From Thiomonas sp. X19 (GTDB taxonomy: Bacteria > Pseudomonadota > Gammaproteobacteria > Burkholderiales > Burkholderiaceae_C): 64,000 nt of DNA. A program made the position numbers and the translations under genes. Under the pieces are notes generated by a model. That model did not search any database. It was not told where the DNA came from and saw nothing but the letters and a program-made list of their open reading frames with translations. Shown here one piece after another: positions 1 to 7,872 of this stretch. The stretch is from contig NZ_LT605203.1 in NCBI RefSeq assembly GCF_900089495.1, forward strand, positions 2,926,093 through 2,990,092, in the 5' to 3' direction. Each line of letters opens with the position of its first letter. Position 1 is the stretch's first letter.

Positions 1-1
1 C

Positions 2-907
2 GCCTTATCGCCAAGCCAACGCCCGGCGCCGCGCTTAACCTCGGCCGAAGACTGGGCTGACCGTGCGGTCCAGGCGCTGCGCGACGAAGCCCTGCTGACG
101 CCAAAACCGGCCCTCGTGGACAGGCGCGGCAGCGGCGCCCACCATGACCTCGACCTTGCGCGCATGCTGCGCTCGGCCGAGGCGCTTCGCCTGCCCTTGA
201 CGCAGATGGCGCAAGCCGCCCGCGGCGCCAGGCCCTCATCCGCGCTGCGCACACAGCTTGCCTCCATCGGCCGGAGCGCCGAACAGCGCATGTTGATGGC
301 CACTGGTGGAGCGAACGCCCATCGCGGAGCCATCTGGGCGCTGGGTTTGCTCGTTGCGGCCGCATCCCTGCACGGCGAACAGGAAGTCGATGCCGAGTTG
401 CTGGCATCGACCGCGGCAGCCATCGCGCGCCACCCGGATCAGAACGCCGTCGACACCGACTCGCATGGCGTGCGAATCTGTCGCCGTTATGGCGTGGGGG
501 GTGCGAAGGCCGAAGCTTGCGACGGTTTTCCCCACGCCCTGCAGATCGGACTGCCTTGCCTGCGCCAAGCCAGAGCGCGCGGCTGCGGCGAGCAACACGC
601 CAGGCTCGATGCCTTGCTGGCGATCATGTCCAGGCTCGCCGACACATGCCTGCTGCATCGCGGCGGACCCGCGGCGCTGGATACAGCGCGGCGTGGTGCC
701 CAGTCGGTGCTCGATCTGGGCGGCAGCAGCGCGGCGCAGGGCATGCAGGCCCTGATGCGACTCGACCACGAACTGTTGGCGCTGCATGCGTCGCCTGGTG
801 GCAGTGCCGACCTTCTGGCTGTGACCCTCTTCCTCGATGGCACCGACGTTCTGGCCGATCCGTGCCTGATGCAACCAAGATCCGACCATGGAAACGCTCG
901 ACTTTGA
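2..907 (+). CDS. mdcB: Triphosphoribosyl-dephospho-CoA synthase MdcB (5' partial)
   Basis: MdcB makes the 2'-(5''-triphosphoribosyl)-3'-dephospho-CoA precursor of the malonate decarboxylase acyl-carrier prosthetic group, in the cytoplasm. The reading frame is open from base 2, so the true start lies outside the window; an internal start at 116 is unlikely because coding similarity continues upstream. Family features are the GGANAHRGAIWALG stretch, typical of CitG/MdcB-type synthases, and a C-terminal LFLDGTDVLADPCLM-like segment. The gene overlaps mdcC by 20 bases, which implies translational coupling, and belongs to the order mdcB-C-D-E-G-H. mdcA, the acetyl-CoA transferase subunit, is expected just upstream of the window. 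The assignment rests on family motifs plus the operon. Confidence 0.9.
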   Translation, partial: ALSPSQRPAPRLTSAEDWADRAVQALRDEALLTPKPALVDRRGSGAHHDLDLARMLRSAEALRLPLTQMAQAARGARPSSALRTQLASIGRSAEQRMLMATGGANAHRGAIWALGLLVAAASLHGEQEVDAELLASTAAAIARHPDQNAVDTDSHGVRICRRYGVGGAKAEACDGFPHALQIGLPCLRQARARGCGEQHARLDALLAIMSRLADTCLLHRGGPAALDTARRGAQSVLDLGGSSAAQGMQALMRLDHELLALHASPGGSADLLAVTLFLDGTDVLADPCLMQPRSDHGNARL

Positions 908-1181
908 ATTCGCCGCCAGCCAGCCGACGCGACAACGCGCGCACATCGGCGTAGTCGGCTCAGGGGATCTGGAGGTCCTGATCGAACCCGCATCCGAGAC
1001 GATGACGAAAGTCAGGGTTCGCACCAGCGTGGACGGCTATGCGGCGATCTGGCAGCGGGTGCTGGAGCGCTTTTTCGCCCGCCATCCCTGGGCCGTGCGG
1101 GTCGAAATCAACGATTTCGGCGCCACCCCTGGGGTCGTGACCTTGCGCTTGGAGCAGGCGCTGGAGGCAAGCCAGGCATGA
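888..1181 (+). CDS. mdcC: Malonate decarboxylase acyl carrier protein (delta subunit)
   Basis: This 97-residue protein carries the phosphoribosyl-dephospho-CoA arm on which malonyl and acetyl groups are bound as thioesters. The attachment serine is expected at residue 25 in the segment GVVGSGDLEVL, the family hallmark. The length matches known MdcC proteins (about 100 residues). It starts inside the end of mdcB, and its stop codon overlaps the mdcD start as ATGA, so synthesis is probably tightly coupled. The carrier is loaded by the mdcB and mdcG products and used by the alpha, beta and gamma subunits. Confidence 0.95.
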   Translation: METLDFEFAASQPTRQRAHIGVVGSGDLEVLIEPASETMTKVRVRTSVDGYAAIWQRVLERFFARHPWAVRVEINDFGATPGVVTLRLEQALEASQA

Positions 1182-2026
1182 ACGCGCCCCGAAACTCCCA
1201 GAGCTTCATCGAACTCGGCGGCCGCGAGCGCGCCCTGGTGGTTCTCGACCCCGGCAGCCAGCGCGAACTGCTCGGCCCGTTCGAGCGGCTGATGTCGCCC
1301 TGGCTCGCGCGTCAGGGCATCGTGCCCCAATCCGACGACGGAGTCATCATCGTCAAAGGCACACTCGATGGCCATGCTGCGGTCGTGCTGGCCGTCGAGA
1401 GCGGATTCCAAGGGGGGAGCATCGGCGAAGTCTCGGGTGCGAAGATCGCCGGCGCGCTGGAACTGGCCTTGCGCGACTGCGAGGCCGGCCAGCCCGTCTG
1501 GCCCATCCTGCTGCTGGAGACCGGCGGCGTGCGCCTGCAAGAAGCCAATCTCGGGCTGGCGGCAATCGCCGAGATCCAGGCGGCCATCGTCGCCCTGCGG
1601 CGCCATGTTCCAGTGGTCGCCGTCGTCGCCGGCCTGGTCGGCTGCTTCGGCGGCATGTCGCTGGTTGCCGCGCTATGCAGCCATCTCGTGCTCACGCGGC
1701 AGGCAAGGCTCGGCATGAACGGCCCGGAGGTGATCGAACAGGAGGCCGGATTGGAGGAACTCGACGCGCGCGACCGCCGCCTGATCTGGAGCTTGATCGG
1801 CGGCGAACAACGGTATGCCACTGGCCTGGCCGATCGCCTGGTCGATGACGACGCCGCGCAGGTTCGCAGCGCCGCGCTGGAAGCCTGCACCGGGACCCGC
1901 TCAGGACCGGCGCGCAGCGAACGCGTTCTGGACTACCAGGGGCGCATCGAACGCGCAGCTTCGCTGAAGGATCTCGACGGCCCCGGCTTGCGCGTCCTTT
2001 GGAATCGAGAGGCGCAGCAGCCATGA
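1178..2026 (+). CDS. mdcD: Malonate decarboxylase beta subunit
   Basis: The beta subunit works with MdcE to decarboxylate malonyl-S-ACP to acetyl-S-ACP plus CO2. The 282-residue product belongs to the carboxyltransferase/crotonase superfamily. It shows the segments LLLETGGVRLQEAN and GCFGGMSLVAALCSHLVL, matching the oxyanion-hole region of MdcD. The start overlaps the mdcC stop (ATGA at 1178), and the end overlaps the mdcE start in the same way (ATGA at 2023). Length is normal and no lesion is seen. Confidence 0.95.
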   Translation: MNAPRNSQSFIELGGRERALVVLDPGSQRELLGPFERLMSPWLARQGIVPQSDDGVIIVKGTLDGHAAVVLAVESGFQGGSIGEVSGAKIAGALELALRDCEAGQPVWPILLLETGGVRLQEANLGLAAIAEIQAAIVALRRHVPVVAVVAGLVGCFGGMSLVAALCSHLVLTRQARLGMNGPEVIEQEAGLEELDARDRRLIWSLIGGEQRYATGLADRLVDDDAAQVRSAALEACTGTRSGPARSERVLDYQGRIERAASLKDLDGPGLRVLWNREAQQP

Positions 2027-2835
2027 CCGCGTTATCCACTCGGGGACGCACCTGGTTCGATGCCCTGCGAGGCACGGCCTCCGCCCTGCCAGGCTTACCG
2101 CACTCGGTGCTTGCATCGGATGCCCGCCTGGGCGACCACCCGGCCCGCCTTGTGGCCGTGGTGCCCGACCCAGCCAGCCCCTACCCGCGTGCGCGCCAGG
2201 GCGAAGTCGGCCTGCGCGAAGGCTGGGCGCTGGCGCAAACCGTGCGGGATGCGATGGCGCAGGACGCGCGGGGCTCCAAGCGTTTGCTGCTGGCCATCGT
2301 CGACGTGCCCAGCCAGGCCTATGGGCGCCGGGAAGAGATGCTCGGCATTCACCTGGCTTGCGCTGCGGCGGTGGATGCCTATGCCTCGGCCCGCATGGCC
2401 GGGCACCCCGTCATTGCGCTGCTCGTCGGCGCGGCGATGTCGGGGGCATTCCTCGCGCATGGCTACCAGGCACACCGCATCCTGGCGCTCGACGATGCCC
2501 GCGTCATGGTGCATGCGATGGGGCGCGAGGCGGCTGCGCGGGTCACCCGGCGCAGCGTTGACGAACTCGACCAACTTGGCACCACGAACCCGCCGATGTC
2601 CTATCGCATCACGGACTACGCGCGCCTGGGCTTGCTGCACGACCTCATTGCCGGGATTCAAGCGGATGCGCCAACGGATCGGGACGTCGCCACGGTACGG
2701 CAGGCGGTACTGGCAGCCCTGGCCAGCATCGGGCCCGACGAAAGGGACTTGGCTGCGAGGCTGACGTCGCCGACGGCGCGAACCGGGCGCGCCGCCTCGT
2801 GCGAGGTTCGCGAACGCCTGGCCGAGCAATGGTGA
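2023..2835 (+). CDS. mdcE: Malonate decarboxylase gamma subunit
   Basis: This is the gamma subunit of the biotin-independent malonate decarboxylase, acting as a complex with MdcD. The start was placed at the ATG at 2023 (MTALSTRGRTW) because it forms an ATGA overlap with the end of mdcD; an in-frame start 24 bases upstream lies deeper inside mdcD. The protein has about 270 residues. It contains the family segments PYPRARQGEVGLREGW, IVDVPSQAYGRREE and GAAMSGAFLAHGYQAHRI. The stop at 2833-2835 is seven bases before the likely mdcG start. No disruption is visible. Confidence 0.95.
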   Translation: MTALSTRGRTWFDALRGTASALPGLPHSVLASDARLGDHPARLVAVVPDPASPYPRARQGEVGLREGWALAQTVRDAMAQDARGSKRLLLAIVDVPSQAYGRREEMLGIHLACAAAVDAYASARMAGHPVIALLVGAAMSGAFLAHGYQAHRILALDDARVMVHAMGREAAARVTRRSVDELDQLGTTNPPMSYRITDYARLGLLHDLIAGIQADAPTDRDVATVRQAVLAALASIGPDERDLAARLTSPTARTGRAASCEVRERLAEQW

Positions 2836-2841
2836 CCCGTG

Positions 2842-5118
2842 ATGCATGCACCGATGGAAAGGGCCACAGTACGGCCGCAGCTCGAGCAACCCGGTTCCGA
2901 GTTGGCTTCGGTGGCGTGGCGGCCCCATGACCTCCTGCTCGTGAGCGCCCCCAGCAGCCCGCAAGCGGGCTCCCCCCGAGGGGGTCAAGAAAACTCGGGA
3001 ACGGCCCTTCGTTTCCTTGAGAGCGCCCCCAGCAGCCCGCAAGCGGGCTCCCCCCGAGGGGGTCAAGAAAACTCGGGAACGGCCCTTCGTTTCCTTGAGA
3101 GCGCCCCCGGCAGCCCGCAAGCGGGCTCCCCCCGAGGGGGTCAAGAAAACTCGGGAACGGCCCTTCGTTTCCTTGAGAGCGCCCCCAGCAGCCCGCAAGC
3201 GGGCTCCCCCCGAGGGGGTCAAGAAAACTCGGGAGCGGCCCTTCGTTTCCTTGAGAGCGCCCCCAGCAGCCCGCAAGCGGGCTCCCCCCGAGGGGGTCAA
3301 GAAAACTCGGGAACGGCCCTTCGTTTCCTTGTGAGCGCCCCCAGCAGCCCGCAAGCGGGCTCCCCCCGAGGGGGTCAAGAAAACTCGGGAACGGCCCTTC
3401 GTTTCCTTGAGAGCGCCCCCAGCAGCCCGCAAGCGGGCTCCCCCCGAGGGGGTCAAGAAAACTCGGGAACGGCCCTTCGTTTCCTTGTGAGCGCCCCCAG
3501 CAGCCCGCAAGCGGGCTCCCCCCGAGGGGGTCAAGAAAACTCGGGAACGGCCCTTCGTTTCCTTGAGAGCGCCCCCAGCAGCCCGCAAGCGGGCTCCCCC
3601 CGAGGGGGTCAAGAAAACTCGGGAACGGCCCTTCGTTTCCTTGTGAGCGCCCCCAGCAGCCCGCAAGCGGGCTCCCCCCGAGGGGGTCAAGAAAACTCGG
3701 GAACGGCCCTTCGTTTCCTTGAGAGCGCCCCCAGCAGCCCGCAAGCGGGCTCCCCCCGAGGGGGTCAAGAAAACTCGGGAACGGCCCTTCGTTTCCTTGT
3801 GAGCGCCCCCAGCAGCCCGCAAGCGGGCTCCCCCCGAGGGGGTCAAGAAAACTCGGGAACGGCCCTTCGTTTCCTTGAGAGCGCCCCCAGCAGCCCGCAA
3901 GCGGGCTCCCCCCGAGGGGGTCAAGAAAACTCGGGAACGGCCCTTCGTTTCCTTGTGAGCGCCCCCAGCAGCCCGCAAGCGGGCTCCCCCCGAGGGGGTC
4001 AAGAAAACTCGGGAACGGCCCTTCGTTTCCTTGAGAGCGCCCCCAGCAGCCCGCAAGCGGGCTCCCCCCGAGGGGGTCAAGAAAACTCGGGAACGGCCCT
4101 TCGTTTCCTTGTGAGCGCCCCCAGCAGCCCGCAAGCGGGCTCCCCCCGAGGGGGTCAAGAAAACTCGGGAACGGCCCTTCGTTTCCTTGAGAGCGCCCCC
4201 AGCAGCCCGCAAGCGGGCTCCCCCCGAGGGGGTCAAGAAAACTCGGGAACGGCCCTTCGTTTCCTTGTGAGCGCCCCCAGCAGCCCGCAAGCGGGCTCCC
4301 CCCGAGGGGGTCAAGAAAACTCGGGAACGGCCCTTCGTTTCCTTGAGAGCGCCCCCAGCAGCCCGCAAGCGGGCTCCCCCCGAGGGGGTCAAGAAAACTC
4401 GGGAGCGGCCCTTCGTTTCCTTGAGAGCGCCCCCGGCAGCCCGCAAGCGGGCTCCCTCCGCGGGAGCCAAGGCAACGCGGGAACGGCCCAGCGCTGCCTC
4501 GACAGAAGCCTTGCGGCGCTTGCCTTCGACACCTTGCCGCCCGATTGGGTTGCGCGCTCCTTGACCCAGGCGCCATGGGTCGTCGTCCGCCGTGCGCCTT
4601 GGCGCGCGAACCGCGTACCCGTTGGCATTCGCGGTGGCGCCCGCAATCAGCGCACCGCAGCCTGGCTGGATCCGCTGCATGTCGTGCGCAGGCTGTCGCC
4701 TTGGGATCTGCGAGGCCGGGCCAGGGAGCTTGACGCATCGCGCCTCGCCATGCCGGCGATACAAGCCCTCGCAGCCGTGGAACGGGCGTGGAGCGCCTGG
4801 CCAGGTTTGCGCTGGGGCCCGGGCGGCAGCGTGGGGTTCGAGCTGGCCTCCGGGCTCGCCAGCGTCGGCAACGACAGCGACCTCGATCTGGTGGTTCTGC
4901 TCGATCGCGCGATCCCGCGGTCCGAAGCCCATACGCTCTGGAAACAGCTGCCGCACCAGGGTCCGGCACGCATGGACGTGCAACTGCAAACGCCAGCCGG
5001 CGCCGTGGCCCTGTCCGAGTATGCGATGGGCGCTGGCTCCGTGATGCTGCGCAGCGCCAACGGCGCACGACTGACGCGCGATCCATGGGCCGAAGCGCCG
5101 CGGGCCGAGGTCGCATGA
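2842..5118 (+). CDS. mdcG: Malonate decarboxylase holo-ACP synthase MdcG with a 520-residue repeat insertion
   Basis: MdcG transfers the phosphoribosyl-dephospho-CoA group onto MdcC. Recognisable MdcG sequence sits at both ends. The N-terminus has WRPHDLLLV near residue 27. The C-terminal part has WVARSLTQAPWVVVRRAPW, then GNDSDLDLVVLLD, whose acidic pair fits a nucleotidyltransferase metal site. Between these lie twenty units of 26 residues encoded by a 78-bp DNA repeat. Because 78 is a multiple of three and the unit has no stop in this frame, the gene stays open. It encodes about 758 residues instead of the usual 200-240. Start: ATG at 2842; a GTG at 2839 is the alternative. The stop overlaps mdcH (ATGA at 5115). 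Whether the repeat domain is tolerated, cleaved or inactivating cannot be told. Confidence 0.85.
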   Translation: MHAPMERATVRPQLEQPGSELASVAWRPHDLLLVSAPSSPQAGSPRGGQENSGTALRFLESAPSSPQAGSPRGGQENSGTALRFLESAPGSPQAGSPRGGQENSGTALRFLESAPSSPQAGSPRGGQENSGAALRFLESAPSSPQAGSPRGGQENSGTALRFLVSAPSSPQAGSPRGGQENSGTALRFLESAPSSPQAGSPRGGQENSGTALRFLVSAPSSPQAGSPRGGQENSGTALRFLESAPSSPQAGSPRGGQENSGTALRFLVSAPSSPQAGSPRGGQENSGTALRFLESAPSSPQAGSPRGGQENSGTALRFLVSAPSSPQAGSPRGGQENSGTALRFLESAPSSPQAGSPRGGQENSGTALRFLVSAPSSPQAGSPRGGQENSGTALRFLESAPSSPQAGSPRGGQENSGTALRFLVSAPSSPQAGSPRGGQENSGTALRFLESAPSSPQAGSPRGGQENSGTALRFLVSAPSSPQAGSPRGGQENSGTALRFLESAPSSPQAGSPRGGQENSGAALRFLESAPGSPQAGSLRGSQGNAGTAQRCLDRSLAALAFDTLPPDWVARSLTQAPWVVVRRAPWRANRVPVGIRGGARNQRTAAWLDPLHVVRRLSPWDLRGRARELDASRLAMPAIQALAAVERAWSAWPGLRWGPGGSVGFELASGLASVGNDSDLDLVVLLDRAIPRSEAHTLWKQLPHQGPARMDVQLQTPAGAVALSEYAMGAGSVMLRSANGARLTRDPWAEAPRAEVA
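2943..4502. repeat. Tandem array, 20 copies of a 78-bp unit, inside mdcG
   Basis: Units begin with GAGCGCCCCC or GTGAGCGCCCC at 2943 and every 78 bases until 4425. The first nineteen are almost identical. The twentieth (4425-4502) is diverged, with substitutions such as CTCCGCGGGAGCC replacing the usual segment. Each unit contains a perfect hairpin (AGCCCG-CAAG-CGGGCT) and a second C/G palindrome (CCCCCCGAGGGGG), as in REP-type elements. Translated with mdcG, the unit reads SAPSSPQAGSPRGGQ followed by ENSGTALRFL and then E or V. Copies 5 to 19 alternate strictly between E and V at that last position. Both strands are stop-free in several frames, so the long antisense reading frames here are by-products. 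Confidence 0.97.
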
Positions 5119-6065
5119 AGCTGGCCTTCCTCTGTCCGGGACAAGGCGCTCAGTCGCCTGGTTTTCTGGGACGTCTGCCTCGGCACGCCGAGGTGGAGCG
5201 AACGCTGGACGAGGCCAGCGTGGTCCTGCAACGTGACGCGCGCCGTCTGGACAGTGCCCTCGAGCTGCGCTCCACCGTCGCCACCCAACTGTCCATTGTG
5301 ATTGCCGGCGTCGCCCTGGCTCGTGCTCTCGAGGCGCAAGGCCTGCGGCCCGACGCGGTCGCGGGCCTGTCGGTGGGAGCCTTCACCGCCGCCGTGATCG
5401 TCGGCTCGCTGGTGTTCGACCAGGCCCTGCGCGTCGTGCTGCTCCGCGCCACCCTCATGGAGCAGGCCTACCCGCAGGGCTACGGCATGGCCGTGATCGT
5501 TGGCCTGGGCCAACGCAGTGTCGAGGACATCCTGCGCTCGGCCGCGCCGGCCAGCGCCACGGCCGAGCAACGGGTTTACCTGGCCAACTTCAACGGACCA
5601 TCCCAGTTCGTCATTGCCGGCGCCGACCATGCGTTGGAACAGGCTCTGCGCCACGCCCAGAACCTCGGCGCGCGCCGTGCCGAGCGGCTTGACGTGGCCG
5701 TGCCCTCGCACTGCGTCCTGCTGTCCAGTGTCGCGCATGCCCTGCGCGACGCGCTGCTCGATTCGCACGTCCATGCCCCGCGGGTGCCCTACGTCGGCAA
5801 TCGAAGCGGACGCCTGCTCGGGTCTGCAGAGGCCATCACGGCCGACCTGGCAGACAGCGTCATGGCCCCGGTGCGGTGGCATGACGGAACCACGGTGCTG
5901 CTCGAGCATGGGGTGCGCCAGTTCATCGAACTGCCTCCCGGGCAGACACTGACTCAACTGGCGCAGTCGACTTTCGATACGGTGCGCGCCGTTTCCGCCG
6001 AGGGTTCCGACCTGCGCTCCCTGGTTCTCGGTGCGCAGCGGTTCCAAACCAGCATGGAGGATTGA
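5115..6065 (+). CDS. mdcH: Malonate decarboxylase malonyl-ACP transferase (epsilon subunit)
   Basis: MdcH charges the carrier protein with malonate from malonyl-CoA, which starts the catalytic cycle. The 316-residue product is a FabD-type acyltransferase. It has the N-terminal motif FLCPGQGAQ (residues 5-13), the nucleophile serine in AGLSVGAFTAA (about residue 86), and a histidine in VAVPSHCVLL about 115 residues later. The start ATG at 5115 overlaps the mdcG stop. It is the last intact gene of the operon. A transporter would be expected next, and a broken one is found 133 bases downstream. Confidence 0.95.
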   Translation: MKLAFLCPGQGAQSPGFLGRLPRHAEVERTLDEASVVLQRDARRLDSALELRSTVATQLSIVIAGVALARALEAQGLRPDAVAGLSVGAFTAAVIVGSLVFDQALRVVLLRATLMEQAYPQGYGMAVIVGLGQRSVEDILRSAAPASATAEQRVYLANFNGPSQFVIAGADHALEQALRHAQNLGARRAERLDVAVPSHCVLLSSVAHALRDALLDSHVHAPRVPYVGNRSGRLLGSAEAITADLADSVMAPVRWHDGTTVLLEHGVRQFIELPPGQTLTQLAQSTFDTVRAVSAEGSDLRSLVLGAQRFQTSMED

Positions 6066-6198
6066 CGCAACAGGACATGAACATCGACGCGGCGCGGGTT
6101 CAACCCCTTGGCATGCGCCGGTTCGTCCGGCGTGCGCCAACTTGCATGGCATCACATACCCGGGCCCCACAACCCGGATCAATCGAAGGAGACAAGCG

Positions 6199-6513
6199 AT
6201 GGACAGCAACACCCTGGCCGCCACAGCACGGCCGACGCGCACACCCTTGAATCGTGACCAGATTCGAGGCTTCTGGGCCGCCTGGTTCGGCTGGACCCTG
6301 GACGGCATGGATTCGATCATTTACGCCCTGGTCCTGGTTCCGGCGCTGACCGAATTGCTGCCCAAGTCCGGCATCGCCGCCACGCCCGGCAACATCGGCC
6401 TGGCGGGCTCGATCCTCTTTGCACTATTCCTCGTCGGCTGGGGGCTGTCGTTCATCTGGGGCCCCATCGCCGACCGATTCGGCCGCACCGTGGCCGTCGT
6501 CGGTGGGGGTGTG
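6199..6513 (+). pseudogene. MFS transporter, N-terminal fragment (probable malonate-operon permease)
   Basis: The first about 105 codons encode the start of a major facilitator permease. They include FWAAWFGWTLDGMDSIIYAL, a second hydrophobic segment near ILFALFLVGWGLSFIW, and the loop 2-3 signature GPIADRFGR. A ribosome site (GAAGGAGACAAGCG) precedes the ATG. After about 6510 the frame runs without a stop into IS5-type transposase sequence, ending at 6825 as a 208-residue chimera. Position directly behind mdcH suggests it once imported malonate or a related acid. Ten or more membrane segments are missing, so it cannot transport. The exact junction is uncertain by about 15 bases. Confidence 0.8.
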
Positions 6514-7730
6514 AGCAACGCCGGGCGCCCGCGCCTGCCCCTGCGCCTGATGGTGTCGCTGCTGGATCTCAAGCACGCCTTCAACCTCAGCGACGAGGAT
6601 CTCGTGGAGCGCTGGAGCCAGGACGTGCTCTGGCAGTTCTTCAGCGGACGGGCGTACTTCGAGCACAGCCCGCCCTGTGATGCCTCCCAGATCGTGCGCT
6701 TTCGGGGAATTCTGGGCGAGGCCGGGGTGGAAGAACTGCTGGCCAAGACGCTGCAGGCTACCGTCGAGATGCAAGTGGTCAAACCGCAAGAGTTCGAGCG
6801 CGTCATTGTCGACACCACGGTGTAGGAGAAAGCCATTGCCCATCCCACCGACAGCCGTCTGCTGGATGTGGCGCGTCGCCTCGTGGTGCGCACGGCCCAG
6901 CGCTGCGGAATTGCGCTCAAGCAGACCTTTGACAAGGAGGGCGCGCAACTGCGCCGCAAGGCGGGCAGCTATGCGCATGCCAGGCAATTCAAACGGCTCA
7001 AGCGGGTGATCAAGCGCCAGCGCACCATCCAGGGGATCCTGCTGCGGGAGGTCGAGCGCAAACGGCAAGGTCTGTCGGATGCCGTGCGCCGTGGCTTGGA
7101 CGATCTGATGGCAGGGCGCGGCGCATCCACACCCAGCAGCCCAAAGACAAGCACAAGCTCTATGCGCTGCACGCCCCGGAAGCGGAGTGCATCTCCAAGG
7201 GCAAAGCCCGTCACCCCTACGAGTTCGGCGTCAAGGTCAGCGTGGCGGTAACGCACACAAGCGGCCTGATGGTGGGGGCCAGGAGCTTTGCCGGCAACCC
7301 CTACGACGGACACACGCTCAGCAGCCAACTGGAGCAGACGGGCATCTTGCTGCAAGACCTGAACGTGCCCGCGCCGAAGGTGGTCGTCGTGGATCTAGGG
7401 TACCGGGGGCATGACGTCCCGGCAGGCGTGGAGGTCATCCACCGCGGGCGATACCAATCGCTCACCCGGCAGCAAAAAACCTGGCTCAGGCGCCGCCAGG
7501 CGGTGGAGCCCGCCATCGGGCACGCCAAGAGTGAGAACCGCTTGGGTCGCTGCTTCCTCAAAGGGGCGCTGGGCGATGCGATGAATGCGGTGCTGGCGGC
7601 CTGCGGCTACAACCTGCGCTGGCTGCTGCGCCAAATCGCCCGTCTGGGCATCCAGGCGGTCTTTTTGCGCCTGGCGATCATGACCTGGCTGCAGCGCTTT
7701 TGGGGACGACCAATTCTTTCACCTTGCTGA
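6514..7730 (+). pseudogene. IS5-family transposase relic (5' truncated, nonsense and frameshift)
   Basis: Translation gives IS5-type transposase motifs in order: LPLRLMVSLLDLKHAFNLSDEDLVERW, then FERVIVDTTV, EKAIAHPTDSRLLD, and GRCFLKGALGDAMNAVL near the end. About the first 60-70 residues of a normal transposase are absent and the sequence is joined to the MFS fragment. A TAG at 6823-6825 stands where related proteins have CAG (glutamine in TTVQEKA). A frameshift near 7110-7120 separates the middle from the C-terminal part, which ends at 7730. No terminal repeats were found by eye. The element is dead. Confidence 0.85.
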
Positions 7731-7872
7731 GTATCCGCCATGGTCGTCATATCTTCCAGGTCGGCGGCGGGAAATGAATTTCGCAGGGCTGACCAATTAT
7801 CAACATGGTGATTTATAATCAAATCTAACGGCGAAGATGGGGCGCGGATACAGACTAATATGCTGATATGTC

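Noticed and set aside
2943..4502. CRISPR array
   Set aside because: The 78-bp units are contiguous with no unique spacers and no cas genes, so this is a tandem repeat.
2095..5116. Very long antisense open frames (964 and 823 codons) across the mdcG repeat array
   Set aside because: They exist because the 78-bp unit lacks stops in several frames; outside the array they are antisense of mdcE and mdcG and show no protein family.
4389..6320. Large minus-strand frame over mdcG/mdcH
   Set aside because: Shadow of mdcH in a GC-rich region; the plus strand encodes a complete FabD-type transferase.
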